Below, in pieces: positions 52,740 to 61,804 of a stretch of DNA of 64,000 bases (position 1 is its first letter; every line of letters begins with the position of its first letter). Under the pieces are notes generated by a model. That model was not told where the DNA came from, did no database searches, and saw only the letters and a program-made list of their open reading frames with translations. The stretch covers positions 1,736,001 to 1,800,000 of the forward strand of contig NZ_CP107008.1 of assembly GCF_025725685.1 (NCBI RefSeq), written 5' to 3'. The DNA comes from Halomonas sp. M4R1S46 (GTDB lineage Bacteria; Pseudomonadota; Gammaproteobacteria; Pseudomonadales; Halomonadaceae). A program made the translations under genes and the position numbers.

Positions 52740-55019
52740 ATGACCCGGCAAGAGACGCTACCCGCCGGGTCGCGGCTGCTGATCGTCGGGCTCGGGCTGA
52801 TCGGTGGCTCCCTGGCCGCGGCCCTGCGCCGGTCCGGCTTCGACGGCGAGATCCTGGCCTGCGACCCGGATGCCGAGGAGATCGCGCAAGGCGTCGAGAT
52901 GGGGCTGATCGACCGCGGCGATACCCGGCTCACCCCGTTGCTCGACGGGGTGTCGCTGGCCGTGCTGGCGGTGCCCGTGCTGGCCATGCGCGGCGTGATG
53001 GAGGAGCTTGCCTCGGGGCTCGGGCGTGCCGCCGCCAACCTGGCGATCACCGATGTGGGCAGCACCAAGTCGGCGATCCGCCAGGCCGCCGAGCAGGCCT
53101 TCGGCCGGCTGCCGCCGAACCTGGTGCTGGGCCATCCCATCGCCGGCTCCGAGAAGAGCGGCGTGGCGGCGGCCGACCCCCTGCTCTATGTCGGCCACAA
53201 GGTGATCCTCACCCCCGAGCCCACCACCGACCCCGACGCCCTGGCCAGGGTGCGGGCGCTGTGGCGTGTGGCCGGCGCCGAGGTGCTGGAGATGGATGTG
53301 GCGCGCCACGACCAGGTGCTGGCGCGCACCAGCCACCTGCCGCATCTGCTGGCTTTCTCGCTGGTGGACACCCTGGCCCGCCAGGACGAGCGCCTCGAGA
53401 TCTTTCGCTATGCCGCCGGCGGCTTCCGCGACTTCACGCGCATCGCCGGCAGCGACCCGGTGATGTGGCGCGACATCTTCGTCGCCAATCGCGAGGCGGT
53501 GCTCGCGGCCCTCGACGACTTCGAGGCCGGGGTGGCCCGGCTGCGCCAGGCCGTGGAGAGCGGCGACACCGATGCCATGCTGGCGACCTTCGACCGCGCC
53601 AGCCACGCCCGGCACTACTTCGACACCCTGCTCAACCAGACCAGTTATCAGGCGGAATACCAGATGCAAGCACATGGCAAGCTGCGCTACCGGGTCAGCC
53701 CCGGTGGCGCCGTGACCGGGCGCATTCGCGTGCCCGGCGACAAGTCGATCTCCCACCGCTCCATCATGCTCGGCGCCCTGGCCGACGGGGTGACCGAGGT
53801 CTCCGGCTTCCTCGAGGGCGAGGACAGCCTGGCGACGCTGCAGGCCTTCCGCGAGATGGGCGTGGCCATCGAGGGGCCCCACCAGGGGCGGGTGACCGTC
53901 CACGGCGTGGGCCTGCACGGCCTCAAGGCGCCCGCCGGCCCGCTCTACGTGGGCAATGCCGGCACCGCCATGCGCCTGTTCGCCGGGCTGCTGGCCGGCC
54001 AGGCCTTCGATACCGAGCTGACCGGTGATGCCTCGCTGACCAAGCGCCCCATGGGCCGGGTGGCCGACCCGCTGCGCGAGATGGGCGCGGTCATCGATAC
54101 CGCCGAGGGCGGTCGCCCGCCGCTGAGGATCCATGGCGGCCAGGCGCTCCAGGGCATCGACTACGACATGCCCATGGCCAGCGCCCAGGTGAAGTCCTGC
54201 CTGCTGCTGGCCGGCCTCTATGCCGAGGGCGAGACCCGGGTGCGCGAGCCGGCGCCGACCCGAGACCACACTGAGCGCATGCTCAATGGCTTCGGCTACA
54301 AGGTCGAGCGGGACGGCGACACCTGCTGGCTGAGCGGCGGCGGCAAGCTGACCGCCGCGCCCATCGACGTGCCCTCCGACATCTCCTCGGCGACCTTCTT
54401 CCTGGTGGCCGCGGCCATCACGCCCGGCGCCGACCTGGTGCTCGAGCACGTGGGCATCAACCCCACGCGGATCGGGGTGATCAACATCCTCCAGCAGATG
54501 GGCGCCGACCTGCGCCTCGAGAACGAGCGTGAGGTGGGCGGCGAGCCGGTGGCCGACCTGCATATCCGCCACGCGCCGCTGAAGGGCATCGACATTCCCG
54601 TCGACCAGGTGCCGCTGGCCATCGACGAGTTCCCGGCGCTGTTCGTCGCCGCCGCCAACGCCGAGGGCACGACCCGGCTGCGCGAGGCCGCCGAGCTGCG
54701 CGTCAAGGAATCCGACCGCCTCAAGGCCATGGCCGATGGCCTCAGCGTACTGGGGGTGGAGAACCGCCTCCAGGAGGACGGCATCGACATCGTCGGCTGT
54801 CTTGACGGGCAGGGCGGTGAGGGCCCGAGCTACGGCGGCGGCCACATCGACAGCCTGGGAGACCATCGCATCGCCATGGCCTTCACCGTGGCCGCGCTGC
54901 GGGCCTCCGGCGAGATCGTCATCGACGATTGTGCCAACGTCGCCACTTCCTTTCCCGGCTTCGTCACCCTGGCGCGTCGGGTCGGCTTGTCCCTCCAGGA
55001 AGAGCAGGAGGCGTCATGA
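52740..55019 (+). CDS. tyrA-aroA: fused prephenate dehydrogenase / EPSP synthase
   Basis: The 759-residue protein fuses two enzymes. The first about 300 residues are prephenate dehydrogenase, with the Rossmann motif LLIVGLGLIGGSLAAALRRS and LGHPIAGSEKSGVAAA. From about residue 310 it is EPSP synthase, with VPGDKSISHRSIMLGALADG, the GNAGTAMRLF loop and the DYDMPMASAQVKSCLLLAGL segment. This fusion is known from pseudomonads and halomonads. There is no hisC gene between pheA and this gene, unlike Pseudomonas. It is translationally coupled at both ends: one base after pheA and overlapping cmk. Confidence 0.97.
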   Translation: MTRQETLPAGSRLLIVGLGLIGGSLAAALRRSGFDGEILACDPDAEEIAQGVEMGLIDRGDTRLTPLLDGVSLAVLAVPVLAMRGVMEELASGLGRAAANLAITDVGSTKSAIRQAAEQAFGRLPPNLVLGHPIAGSEKSGVAAADPLLYVGHKVILTPEPTTDPDALARVRALWRVAGAEVLEMDVARHDQVLARTSHLPHLLAFSLVDTLARQDERLEIFRYAAGGFRDFTRIAGSDPVMWRDIFVANREAVLAALDDFEAGVARLRQAVESGDTDAMLATFDRASHARHYFDTLLNQTSYQAEYQMQAHGKLRYRVSPGGAVTGRIRVPGDKSISHRSIMLGALADGVTEVSGFLEGEDSLATLQAFREMGVAIEGPHQGRVTVHGVGLHGLKAPAGPLYVGNAGTAMRLFAGLLAGQAFDTELTGDASLTKRPMGRVADPLREMGAVIDTAEGGRPPLRIHGGQALQGIDYDMPMASAQVKSCLLLAGLYAEGETRVREPAPTRDHTERMLNGFGYKVERDGDTCWLSGGGKLTAAPIDVPSDISSATFFLVAAAITPGADLVLEHVGINPTRIGVINILQQMGADLRLENEREVGGEPVADLHIRHAPLKGIDIPVDQVPLAIDEFPALFVAAANAEGTTRLREAAELRVKESDRLKAMADGLSVLGVENRLQEDGIDIVGCLDGQGGEGPSYGGGHIDSLGDHRIAMAFTVAALRASGEIVIDDCANVATSFPGFVTLARRVGLSLQEEQEAS

Positions 55020-55705
55020 GCGAGGCAGCGCCGGTGCTGACCATCGACGGCCCCGGCGGGGCCGGCAAGGGCACGATCAGTCGCCTGGTCGCCGAGCGAC
55101 TGGGCTGGCATCTGCTCGATAGCGGGGCCCTGTACCGGCTGACGGCGCTCGCTGCCGCCCGGCACGAGGTGGCCCTCGACGACGAGACGGCGCTGGCCGG
55201 CGTCGCCGCCGCCCTGGACGTGGCGTTCCTGGCCGAGGACGGCGAGGCGCGCATCCTGCTCGAGGGGGCGGATGCCAGCCAGGCGATCCGCACCGAGCAG
55301 GTCGGCGATGCCGCGTCACGCGTCGCCGCGCTGCCGGCGGTGCGCGAGGCGCTGCTCAAGCGCCAGCGTGACTTCCGCCAGGCGCCGGGGCTGGTGGCCG
55401 ATGGCCGCGACATGGGCACCGTGGTCTTCCCCGAGGCACCGCTGAAGATCTTTCTCACCGCCTCGGCCGCCGAGCGGGCCCGGCGGCGCCACCTGCAGTT
55501 GCGGGAGGCCGGGGTGGATGCTAGTCTATCGAGTCTTCTAAAGGAGATTCAGGCACGCGATGCACGCGACATGCAGCGCAGCGTGGCCCCGCTCGTAGCG
55601 GCCGAGGATGCCGTCGAGCTGGACACCACGAGCCTGACGATACCGGAAGTGGTGGATCGGCTGACGGAACTGCTGGCCAAGCGTGGCCTGGCATCCGACA
55701 CCTGA
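55016..55705 (+). CDS. cmk: cytidylate kinase
   Basis: The 229-residue kinase phosphorylates CMP and dCMP. The P-loop is TIDGPGGAGKGTISRLVAER near residue 9, followed by LDSGALYRLTALAA, VADGRDMGTVVFPEAPLKIF and the lid RDARDMQRSVAPL. The ATG overlaps the previous stop codon (ATGA), so it belongs to the same operon. Confidence 0.97.
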   Translation: MSEAAPVLTIDGPGGAGKGTISRLVAERLGWHLLDSGALYRLTALAAARHEVALDDETALAGVAAALDVAFLAEDGEARILLEGADASQAIRTEQVGDAASRVAALPAVREALLKRQRDFRQAPGLVADGRDMGTVVFPEAPLKIFLTASAAERARRRHLQLREAGVDASLSSLLKEIQARDARDMQRSVAPLVAAEDAVELDTTSLTIPEVVDRLTELLAKRGLASDT

Positions 55706-55883
55706 ACTCCCTTGCGGCGCCTTCGGCAAGATGTGATGACGTGGTCGGGCACCCCGTTTCCCGTGAGCCCGGCCAGGTCGAACCAGCGCCAACATCCCCG
55801 AAGGTAGTCTGAAATGGCCCGCACTCGCTGGTGGTGCGGAGGAGCGGCCCTGCCGCACACAACGTTGATCACGTAGGAACATC

Positions 55884-57560
55884 ATGAGCGAAAGCTTTGC
55901 TGAACTGTTTGAACAGTCTCTCCAGGACATCAACATGGAACCGGGCGCCATCGTCCCGGCTACCGTCGTCGACATCGAGGGTGACTGGGTCACCGTCAAT
56001 GCCGGCCTGAAGTCCGAAGGTCAGATCCCCGCGGCCCAGTTCCGCGACGAGAACGGCGAGCTGACCATCGCCGTCGGCGACGAGGTGCATGTCGCCCTGG
56101 AAGCCGTCGAGGACGGTTTCGGCGAGACCCGCCTGTCCCGCGAGAAGGCCAAGCGCGCCGAAGCGTGGAAGGTGCTGGAAGCGGCCTTCGAGAAGGAAGA
56201 GATCGTCAAGGGCGTGATCAACGGCAAGGTCAAGGGTGGCTTCACCGTCGACGTGGATTCCATTCGCGCCTTCCTGCCCGGCTCCCTGGTCGACGTGCGT
56301 CCGGTGCGCGACACCACGCACCTCGAGAACAAGGAACTCGACTTCAAGGTCATCAAGCTCGACCCGAAGCGCAACAACGTCGTGGTGTCCCGCCGCGCCG
56401 TGCTCGAGGCCGAGAACAGCGCCGAGCGTGAGGCCCTGCTCGCCACCCTGCAGGAAGGCCAGCAGATCATCGGTATCGTCAAGAACCTCACCGACTACGG
56501 TGCCTTCGTCGACCTCGGCGGCGTCGATGGCCTGCTGCACATCACCGACATGGCCTGGAAGCGCATCAAGCATCCGAGCGAGATCGTCTCCGTGGGCGAC
56601 GAGATCAACGTCAAGGTGCTGAAGTTCGACCGCGAGCGTAACCGCGTGTCCCTGGGCCTCAAGCAGCTGGGCGAGGATCCGTGGGTCAACATCAAGGATC
56701 GTTACCCGGAAGGTACCAAGGTGCATGCCCGCGTCACCAACCTCACCGACTACGGCTGCTTCGCCGAGCTGGAAGAGGGCGTCGAGGGTCTGGTCCACGT
56801 GTCCGAGATGGACTGGACCAACAAGAACATCCATCCGTCCAAGGTCGTCCAGGTCGGCGACGATGTGGACGTCATGGTGCTCGACATCGACGAGGAGCGT
56901 CGCCGCATCTCCCTGGGCATCAAGCAGTGCACCGCCAACCCGTGGGAAACCTTCAACGCCCAGTACAACAAGGGCGACCGTGTGGCCGGTACCATCAAGT
57001 CGATCACCGACTTCGGTATCTTCATCGGTCTCGAGGGCGGCATCGACGGCCTGGTGCACCTCTCCGACATCTCCTGGACCGAGACCGGCGAAGAAGCCGT
57101 GCGCCACTTCAAGAAGGGCGACGAGGCGGAAGCCGTGATCCTGTCCATCGACCCGGAGCGTGAGCGCATCTCGCTGGGCATCAAGCAGCTCGATACCGAC
57201 CCGGTCGCCGAGTTCCTGGCCGTCAACGACAAGGGCTCCATCGTCACCGGCCGTGTGGTCGAGGTCGACGCCAAGGAAGCCCACGTCGAGCTGGCGACCG
57301 ATGTCGTCGCCGTGCTGAAGGCCTCCGAGATCAGCGCCGATCGCGTCGAGGATGCTCGCAACGTCCTGAACGAGGGTGACAGCGTCGAGGCCCGGATCAT
57401 CGGGGTCGATCGCAAGAACCGTCAGATCAACCTGTCCGTCAAGGCCAAGGATCAGGACGATACCCGTCGCAACCTGGGCAAGCTGCGCGAGCAGGAAGTC
57501 GAGGGCGGTGGTCCGACCACCATCGGCGACCTGATCAAGCAGCAGATGGGACAGGACTGA
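55884..57560 (+). CDS. rpsA: 30S ribosomal protein S1
   Basis: The 558-residue protein has six S1 RNA-binding domains, each with a pattern such as GAFVDLGGVDGLLHITDMAW and GIFIGLEGGIDGLVHLSDIS. It begins MSESFAELFEQSLQDINMEP. It helps bring mRNA to the ribosome. Length matches E. coli (557). A 178-bp leader separates it from cmk, where autoregulation of rpsA would be expected to act, and a strong terminator follows. Confidence 0.98.
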   Translation: MSESFAELFEQSLQDINMEPGAIVPATVVDIEGDWVTVNAGLKSEGQIPAAQFRDENGELTIAVGDEVHVALEAVEDGFGETRLSREKAKRAEAWKVLEAAFEKEEIVKGVINGKVKGGFTVDVDSIRAFLPGSLVDVRPVRDTTHLENKELDFKVIKLDPKRNNVVVSRRAVLEAENSAEREALLATLQEGQQIIGIVKNLTDYGAFVDLGGVDGLLHITDMAWKRIKHPSEIVSVGDEINVKVLKFDRERNRVSLGLKQLGEDPWVNIKDRYPEGTKVHARVTNLTDYGCFAELEEGVEGLVHVSEMDWTNKNIHPSKVVQVGDDVDVMVLDIDEERRRISLGIKQCTANPWETFNAQYNKGDRVAGTIKSITDFGIFIGLEGGIDGLVHLSDISWTETGEEAVRHFKKGDEAEAVILSIDPERERISLGIKQLDTDPVAEFLAVNDKGSIVTGRVVEVDAKEAHVELATDVVAVLKASEISADRVEDARNVLNEGDSVEARIIGVDRKNRQINLSVKAKDQDDTRRNLGKLREQEVEGGGPTTIGDLIKQQMGQD

Positions 57561-57598
57561 GTCGCGGGCACTGCTTCCGCGCCTTGGCGCCCATCAAG

Positions 57599-57626
57599 AC
57601 GCCGCCCCTCGGGGCGGCGTTTTTTT
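57599..57626 (+). terminator. rpsA intrinsic terminator
   Basis: ACGCCGCCCC pairs with GGGGCGGCGT across a two-base TC centre (effective loop slightly larger), followed by six T residues after the stem-closing T. It lies 38 bases past the rpsA stop. Confidence 0.93.
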
Positions 57627-57867
57627 ATGGGCGTCCGGGGCGTTCATCCGATGGGAATGGCTTAAACCCGACTCGCGAAAGGAGGGGGCGTTGTCGCTGG
57701 ATAACTTCTAATAAAAGTGAGTGGCCGGTCTTGAACTTTAACGAAGTGGCCAGGTCGGATGTCCTGTCTGCCGATTTTATTTGTGACGAGTTGCATATGC
57801 TGATATTTGGAGCAATAATATTCGGGCATCCCCTGAGTTTTAGTCCTGGAAAAAAGGAAGAGAGTCG
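57627..57867 (+). promoter_or_regulatory. AT-rich promoter region of the mvaT-like gene
   Basis: This stretch is clearly more AT-rich than the flanking genes, as expected for an autoregulated H-NS-type gene. TTGCAT (57791-57796) and AATAAT (57814-57819) are 17 bases apart and are a candidate promoter. AAGGAAGAG lies before the ATG. Confidence 0.45.
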
Positions 57868-58245
57868 ATGTCATCACTGCTGAGCAACTACATGCAGAAG
57901 GAGCAGCAACTCAAGCAGCTCCAGTCCGAACTCGAGAAGTTGGAGCATGACGAGCGTCTCAAGGCCGAGCTCGAGTTCAAGACCAAACTTGAAGAGTTGA
58001 TGAAGGAGTTTGGCAAGAGTGCCGGCGACGTCATCGAACTGCTCAACCCGCAGCCCGCAGCGGCCGCCAAGTCGGCACCCGCCAGTGCCGGCGGTCGTCG
58101 CAAGCGCAAGCTGAAGATCTACAAGAACCCCAATACCGGCGAGGTCGTGGAGACCCGCGGCGGTAATCAGAAGACCCTCAAGGCCTGGAAGGACGAGTTC
58201 GGTGCCGACACCGTGGAGTCCTGGCTGGTCCGCGTCGAGGAGTGA
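57868..58245 (+). CDS. MvaT-family H-NS-like nucleoid protein
   Basis: The 125-residue protein begins with a coiled coil for dimerisation (QLKQLQSELEKLEHDERLKA, residues 10-60), then an Ala-rich linker. The DNA-binding domain ends it (RKLKIYKNPNTGEVVETRGG, NQKTLKAWKDEFGADTVESW), which is the MvaT form rather than the TWTGRGR form of enteric H-NS. Such proteins silence AT-rich horizontally acquired DNA, like the left 10 kb of this window. It is transcribed alone with its own terminator. Confidence 0.93.
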   Translation: MSSLLSNYMQKEQQLKQLQSELEKLEHDERLKAELEFKTKLEELMKEFGKSAGDVIELLNPQPAAAAKSAPASAGGRRKRKLKIYKNPNTGEVVETRGGNQKTLKAWKDEFGADTVESWLVRVEE

Positions 58246-58691
58246 TCGGTCACCAGGGGCCCGATCGTTGACGACGCCGCCTCCGGGCGGCGTCGCTGCG
58301 TGGGTGGTCCCCTGCCGCCGGATGTCCGCTCGCATCGGGTCCGTGACTCATGAGCTGGCTGCTAATGGCGGTGCTCGCTTATTGATCCGGCGAGTGGAGG
58401 GAGCACCGTTCTCCGATGATGCCGGCGCCGGATGGTGGCACCGTTCTGTCCGGGATATCGCGATTTTCTATTAGATTATTTGAATGTGTCATTCATGCCG
58501 GCAACCAGAGACAGGGGCGAGTTTGCCATTCGATGGCGAGCGGTTCGGCATGATGATGCCTGCCCGGTATGGCCACTCGCGATGGTGATTGGGGAACAGT
58601 AAGCGGGTATACTTCCCTGGCACCCCGTACCATCCCATGGGCAGTGCCATTCCAGTATCCCCGGCCTGTGCCTTGAACCGATTGGTAGCGA
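58246..58691. other. intergenic stretch
   Basis: After the mvaT-like terminator these 446 bases hold no recognised gene. Frames on both strands give low-quality translations. The right part is the leader of the 98-residue gene. Confidence 0.5.
58272..58295 (+). terminator. mvaT-like terminator hairpin
   Basis: CGACGCCGCC-TCCG-GGCGGCGTCG forms a perfect 10-bp stem 26 bases past the stop codon. No T-run follows. Confidence 0.75.
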
Positions 58692-58988
58692 ATGAAACAG
58701 CAGAATTCACGAAAGCCAATGGATGAGCGTGAGAAGTTGCGCAAGTTCCGCGAGCTCGACGATGCCTTCGCCGAAGCGCTGAAAGAGCTCGAAAACCCCG
58801 ACAGTCGACTGGATATCCCCACCGGGCCACCCGTGCGCTCCCTCGAGGCGCAGGAACGGCCGGACGGCGAGGCCGTCCAGCAGGCCTTCGAGCGTCGCCT
58901 GAAGGCCCTCATGCAGGACTATGCGCAGCCTGCCGAGAGCGTCAGTCGCCTCCTCGAGACACTGCGCTCCCTCGGCCATATCGCCTGA
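58692..58988 (+). CDS. hypothetical protein, 98 aa
   Basis: The product is hydrophilic and mainly helical (EREKLRKFRELDDAFAEALK, AVQQAFERRLKALMQDYAQP). It has no signal peptide or membrane segment. I recognise no family. ATG 58692 has no good ribosome binding site; ATG 58719 is an alternative start. It converges on the tus-like gene 9 bp away. Confidence 0.55.
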   Translation: MKQQNSRKPMDEREKLRKFRELDDAFAEALKELENPDSRLDIPTGPPVRSLEAQERPDGEAVQQAFERRLKALMQDYAQPAESVSRLLETLRSLGHIA

Positions 58989-58997
58989 TCGGAGGCG

Positions 58998-59876
58998 TCA
59001 GTTCCGATACCGGTAGATCCTCAGGCTCGGCAGCAGGGGAGCCTCCTCCAGGCGCTCATCGCGGCGGCGTGCCCGTGTGCGCCTTTCCGGCGGGCCCGGC
59101 GGTGGCTGGTTGTGGTCGGGCAGTCGACCGTCCTCGGATGGCACGAACAGCGGCAGCGCGACGTTCATCGCGCGGCGGGTATGGCCGTCCGGCAAGGCTT
59201 CCCGAAAGAACAGGTTGGCCCGCATCAGTGGCGCCTGTGGCTGGACCTGGGCCAGCGGTTCGTCGGCGGGCAGGCCGGCCAGCGTGCGCAGCTGGATGCG
59301 AACATGAGGGGCCTCGGTATCGAGGGCCTGCAGTCGCTGTTCGGCTTCACGCACCGTCAGGCGCTTGATGGAGCGCCCGCTGGCATACCAGGCCAGCCGT
59401 ACCCTGGCCACCCGAGCCGGCGCCAGGGGCAGGGCGCGCCAGCACTGCTTGAGGTGCAGGCGTGCCAGTCCGCTGCCGCTCAGGTGGCCGTGCAGGCCGG
59501 GGTGACGGAAGGGCAGCACCGCCTTGATCTCGGGGATCAGGGCGGGCGCCTGCTCGCGGATCCGGGCCAGCAACGCTGCGAAGGCCTGCTTGGCGGCATT
59601 CACCCGGGCCGCCTGCTCCATCACGGCCGCGTCGGCCGCGACCAGCCCCACATGACTACGGGTGCTGCGGCCGTCCTGGCCATCCTGGTACCAGAAGTCC
59701 ATCAGTACGGCGTGCAGCCAGTCGGCGTCGACGGCGCCCTGGGGAAAGGCCCAGGCCGTTCCTCGCGAGGCACGCCAGGTGGCGACCAGCGCCTCGGTGC
59801 TGTCCACTAGGCCGTCATAGGCGGCTTCCAGCTCCGCCAGCAGGCGATACTCCGGGCGTGCCGCCATGGTCGTCAC
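58998..59876 (-). CDS. Tus-like replication terminus site-binding protein
   Basis: The 292-residue protein aligns by eye with E. coli Tus (309): FRHPGLHGHLSGSGLARLHL matches the LPGLITLNAYRTLTVL region, ARVRLAWYASGRSIKRLTVR matches LRFGWANKHIIKNLHRDEV, and a later RTLAGLPADEPLAQVQP segment matches [20 protein letters not shown]. Tus binds Ter sites and stops replication forks from one side. The C-terminal region is Pro/Arg-rich. I saw no Ter-like site next to the gene, unlike E. coli where TerB lies in the tus promoter. The start overlaps the end of yacG by 4 bp. Confidence 0.7.
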   Translation of the reverse strand: MTTMAARPEYRLLAELEAAYDGLVDSTEALVATWRASRGTAWAFPQGAVDADWLHAVLMDFWYQDGQDGRSTRSHVGLVAADAAVMEQAARVNAAKQAFAALLARIREQAPALIPEIKAVLPFRHPGLHGHLSGSGLARLHLKQCWRALPLAPARVARVRLAWYASGRSIKRLTVREAEQRLQALDTEAPHVRIQLRTLAGLPADEPLAQVQPQAPLMRANLFFREALPDGHTRRAMNVALPLFVPSEDGRLPDHNQPPPGPPERRTRARRRDERLEEAPLLPSLRIYRYRN

Positions 59877-60106
59877 GCGCCGCCACCGTCCCGGTCGGCC
59901 CGGGCCAGCAGGGCGTCGATGTCGGTCTCGTCCATGGCCGGTTCGCCGGCGATGCGGTGTGACTCATCGGCCCAGGCACCCAGGTCCAGCAAGCGGCAGC
60001 GCTTGCTGCAGAAGGGCCGATAGGGGTTGTCCTCGTTCCAGCGCACCTTCTGGCGGCACTGGGGGCAGGCGACCTCGAGGGGGCGGTCGTTGGGGGTGTG
60101 GCTCAT
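59873..60106 (-). CDS. yacG: DNA gyrase inhibitor YacG
   Basis: The 77-residue zinc protein has the four Cys ligands in VACPQCRQKVRWN and PFCSKRCRLLDLGAWADESH, as in YacG. It binds GyrB in E. coli and blocks gyrase. The start is the ATG at 60106 (MSHTPNDRPLEVACPQ); the longer frame to 60148 has no support. The end overlaps the next gene by 4 bp. Confidence 0.95.
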   Translation of the reverse strand: MSHTPNDRPLEVACPQCRQKVRWNEDNPYRPFCSKRCRLLDLGAWADESHRIAGEPAMDETDIDALLARADRDGGGA

Positions 60107-60160
60107 CGCGGTCACTCGTGAGGTGGTGGATGTCGGGGAATTGCCCACAAGGATGACGAA

Positions 60161-60790
60161 TCAGTGCGATCCGGGCAAACCGGCCAGGACTCGGTAGCGC
60201 TGGTCGAGCGCCTCGACCTGATCGGCCAGGTCGGCTTCGTCGCCGGCATTGTCGATCACGTCATCGGCTCGCGCGAGTCGCTCCTCGCGAGGCATCTGGG
60301 CGGCGACGATGGCCCGGGCCTGTGCCTCGTCGACATCGTCCCGCCGCGCCGTGCGGGCGATCTGCACGGCCTCGGGGACGTCGATCACCAGGCGGCGGTC
60401 GACCAGTGCTGCCTGTCCCGACTCGAAAAGCAGCGGCGAGACCAGCAGCGCATAGGGGGCCTCGCTGCGACGAAAGGCCGCCAGGCGCTCGACCAGGCGC
60501 TCGCGGATCCGCGGGTGGGTGACCGACTCCAGCCAGCGCCGCTCATCCGGGGCGGCGAAGACGATCTCGCGCAGGGCACGGCGGTCGAGTCGGCCATCCG
60601 CCAGCAGGACCCGCGGGCCATAGCGGGCGGCGATCTCCGCCAGGGCCGGTTCGCCGGGCTTTACGACCTCCCGGGCCGTGTCGTCGGCATCCACCCAGGG
60701 GATGCCGAGCCGGGCGAAGGCCCGGGTCACCGTGGACTTGCCGGAGGCGATGCCGCCGGTCACGCCGATGATCAGGGTCTTGGGGGGCAT
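60161..60790 (-). CDS. coaE: dephospho-CoA kinase
   Basis: The 209-residue enzyme phosphorylates dephospho-CoA in the last step of CoA synthesis. The P-loop GVTGGIASGKSTVTRAFARL, the WVDADDTAREVVKPGEPAL segment and LLFESGQAALVDRRLVIDV are typical. ATG 60790 is one base after the stop of the upstream pilD gene, so the pair is coupled. Confidence 0.97.
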   Translation of the reverse strand: MPPKTLIIGVTGGIASGKSTVTRAFARLGIPWVDADDTAREVVKPGEPALAEIAARYGPRVLLADGRLDRRALREIVFAAPDERRWLESVTHPRIRERLVERLAAFRRSEAPYALLVSPLLFESGQAALVDRRLVIDVPEAVQIARTARRDDVDEAQARAIVAAQMPREERLARADDVIDNAGDEADLADQVEALDQRYRVLAGLPGSH

Positions 60791-60791
60791 C

Positions 60792-61679
60792 TCAGAACAC
60801 CAGGTCAAGGTAGGTGGCCATCAGGGGCTCGCCGACCAGCAGGGCAATCCAGCCGGCCACGGCCAGCCAGGGACCGAAGGGCATCGGCGCCCCCCGCAGC
60901 CGCGGCAGGGCCAGCTGGGCCAGGATGCCGACCAGGGCCCCGGCGCCCGCGGCGAGGATCAGTACCAGGGGCAGGAGCTGCCAGCCCAGCCAGGCGCCCA
61001 GGGCGGCGAGCAACTTGAAGTCGCCGTAGCCCATCCCTTCCTTGCCGGTGACCAGCTTGAACAGCCAGTAGAAGCTCCACAGGGCGAGGTAGCCGGCCAT
61101 GGCACCGATCACCGCCGCCGCCAGCGCCGGCGGCTGGAAGACCAGCTGATAGAGCAGGCCCGCCCAGAGCAACGGCAGGGTGAGGATGTCCGGGAGCAGC
61201 TGGGTACGCAGGTCGATCACGGCCATGGCCAGCAGGGCCAGGCAGGCGCCCAGGATGAACAGGCCCTCCAGGCTGGGGCCGTAGAGTCCCACCACCGCCA
61301 GGGTCAGCAGGCCGCCGGCCAGCTCCACCAGCGGGTACTGGGCGCTGATCCGTCCCTGGCAGCTGGCACAGCGACCACGGCGCTTGAGCCAGCCGATCAG
61401 CGGGATGTTGTCGTGCCAGGCGATGGGAGCCTCGCAGCGCGGGCACAGCGAGGGCGGGCGGACCAGGTTGAACGGCGCCGACGATTCGGCCTCGAACTCC
61501 AGGGCGTCCCGCGCCTCGGCCCGCCATTCACGCATCAGCATCACCGGCAGCCGGGTGATCACGACATTGAGGAAGCTGCCAAGGCACAGGCCGAACACCG
61601 CAGCCAGCGGCCAGAGCAGGGAAGGGGGGAGGTCGACTAGCAAGGGGCGCTCCTTTCCGCGATGGGGTCTGCTTGCCAT
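60792..61679 (-). CDS. pilD: type IV prepilin peptidase / N-methyltransferase
   Basis: The 295-residue membrane enzyme cleaves and methylates type IV prepilins and type II pseudopilins. The cytoplasmic domain has two CxxC pairs (LCPRCEAPIAWHDNIPLIG and RCASCQGRISAQYPLVELAG). Catalytic Asp residues lie in AVIDLRTQLLPD and GMGYGDFKLLAALG. Eight hydrophobic segments fit the family. pilB and pilC, often adjacent, are not in this window; coaE and yacG follow. Confidence 0.95.
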   Translation of the reverse strand: MASRPHRGKERPLLVDLPPSLLWPLAAVFGLCLGSFLNVVITRLPVMLMREWRAEARDALEFEAESSAPFNLVRPPSLCPRCEAPIAWHDNIPLIGWLKRRGRCASCQGRISAQYPLVELAGGLLTLAVVGLYGPSLEGLFILGACLALLAMAVIDLRTQLLPDILTLPLLWAGLLYQLVFQPPALAAAVIGAMAGYLALWSFYWLFKLVTGKEGMGYGDFKLLAALGAWLGWQLLPLVLILAAGAGALVGILAQLALPRLRGAPMPFGPWLAVAGWIALLVGEPLMATYLDLVF

Positions 61680-61804
61680 TCTATCGGCCCGCGCCCCGAC
61701 TTGTCCGGTCTCTTCTATGCTGAGAGCGTCGCGTCGAGACCCGGGCTGTCCCGGCTGGCGCCTTTGGTCTAGAATCTCCCCCCTTCACACGTCAGGAAGC
61801 GACC

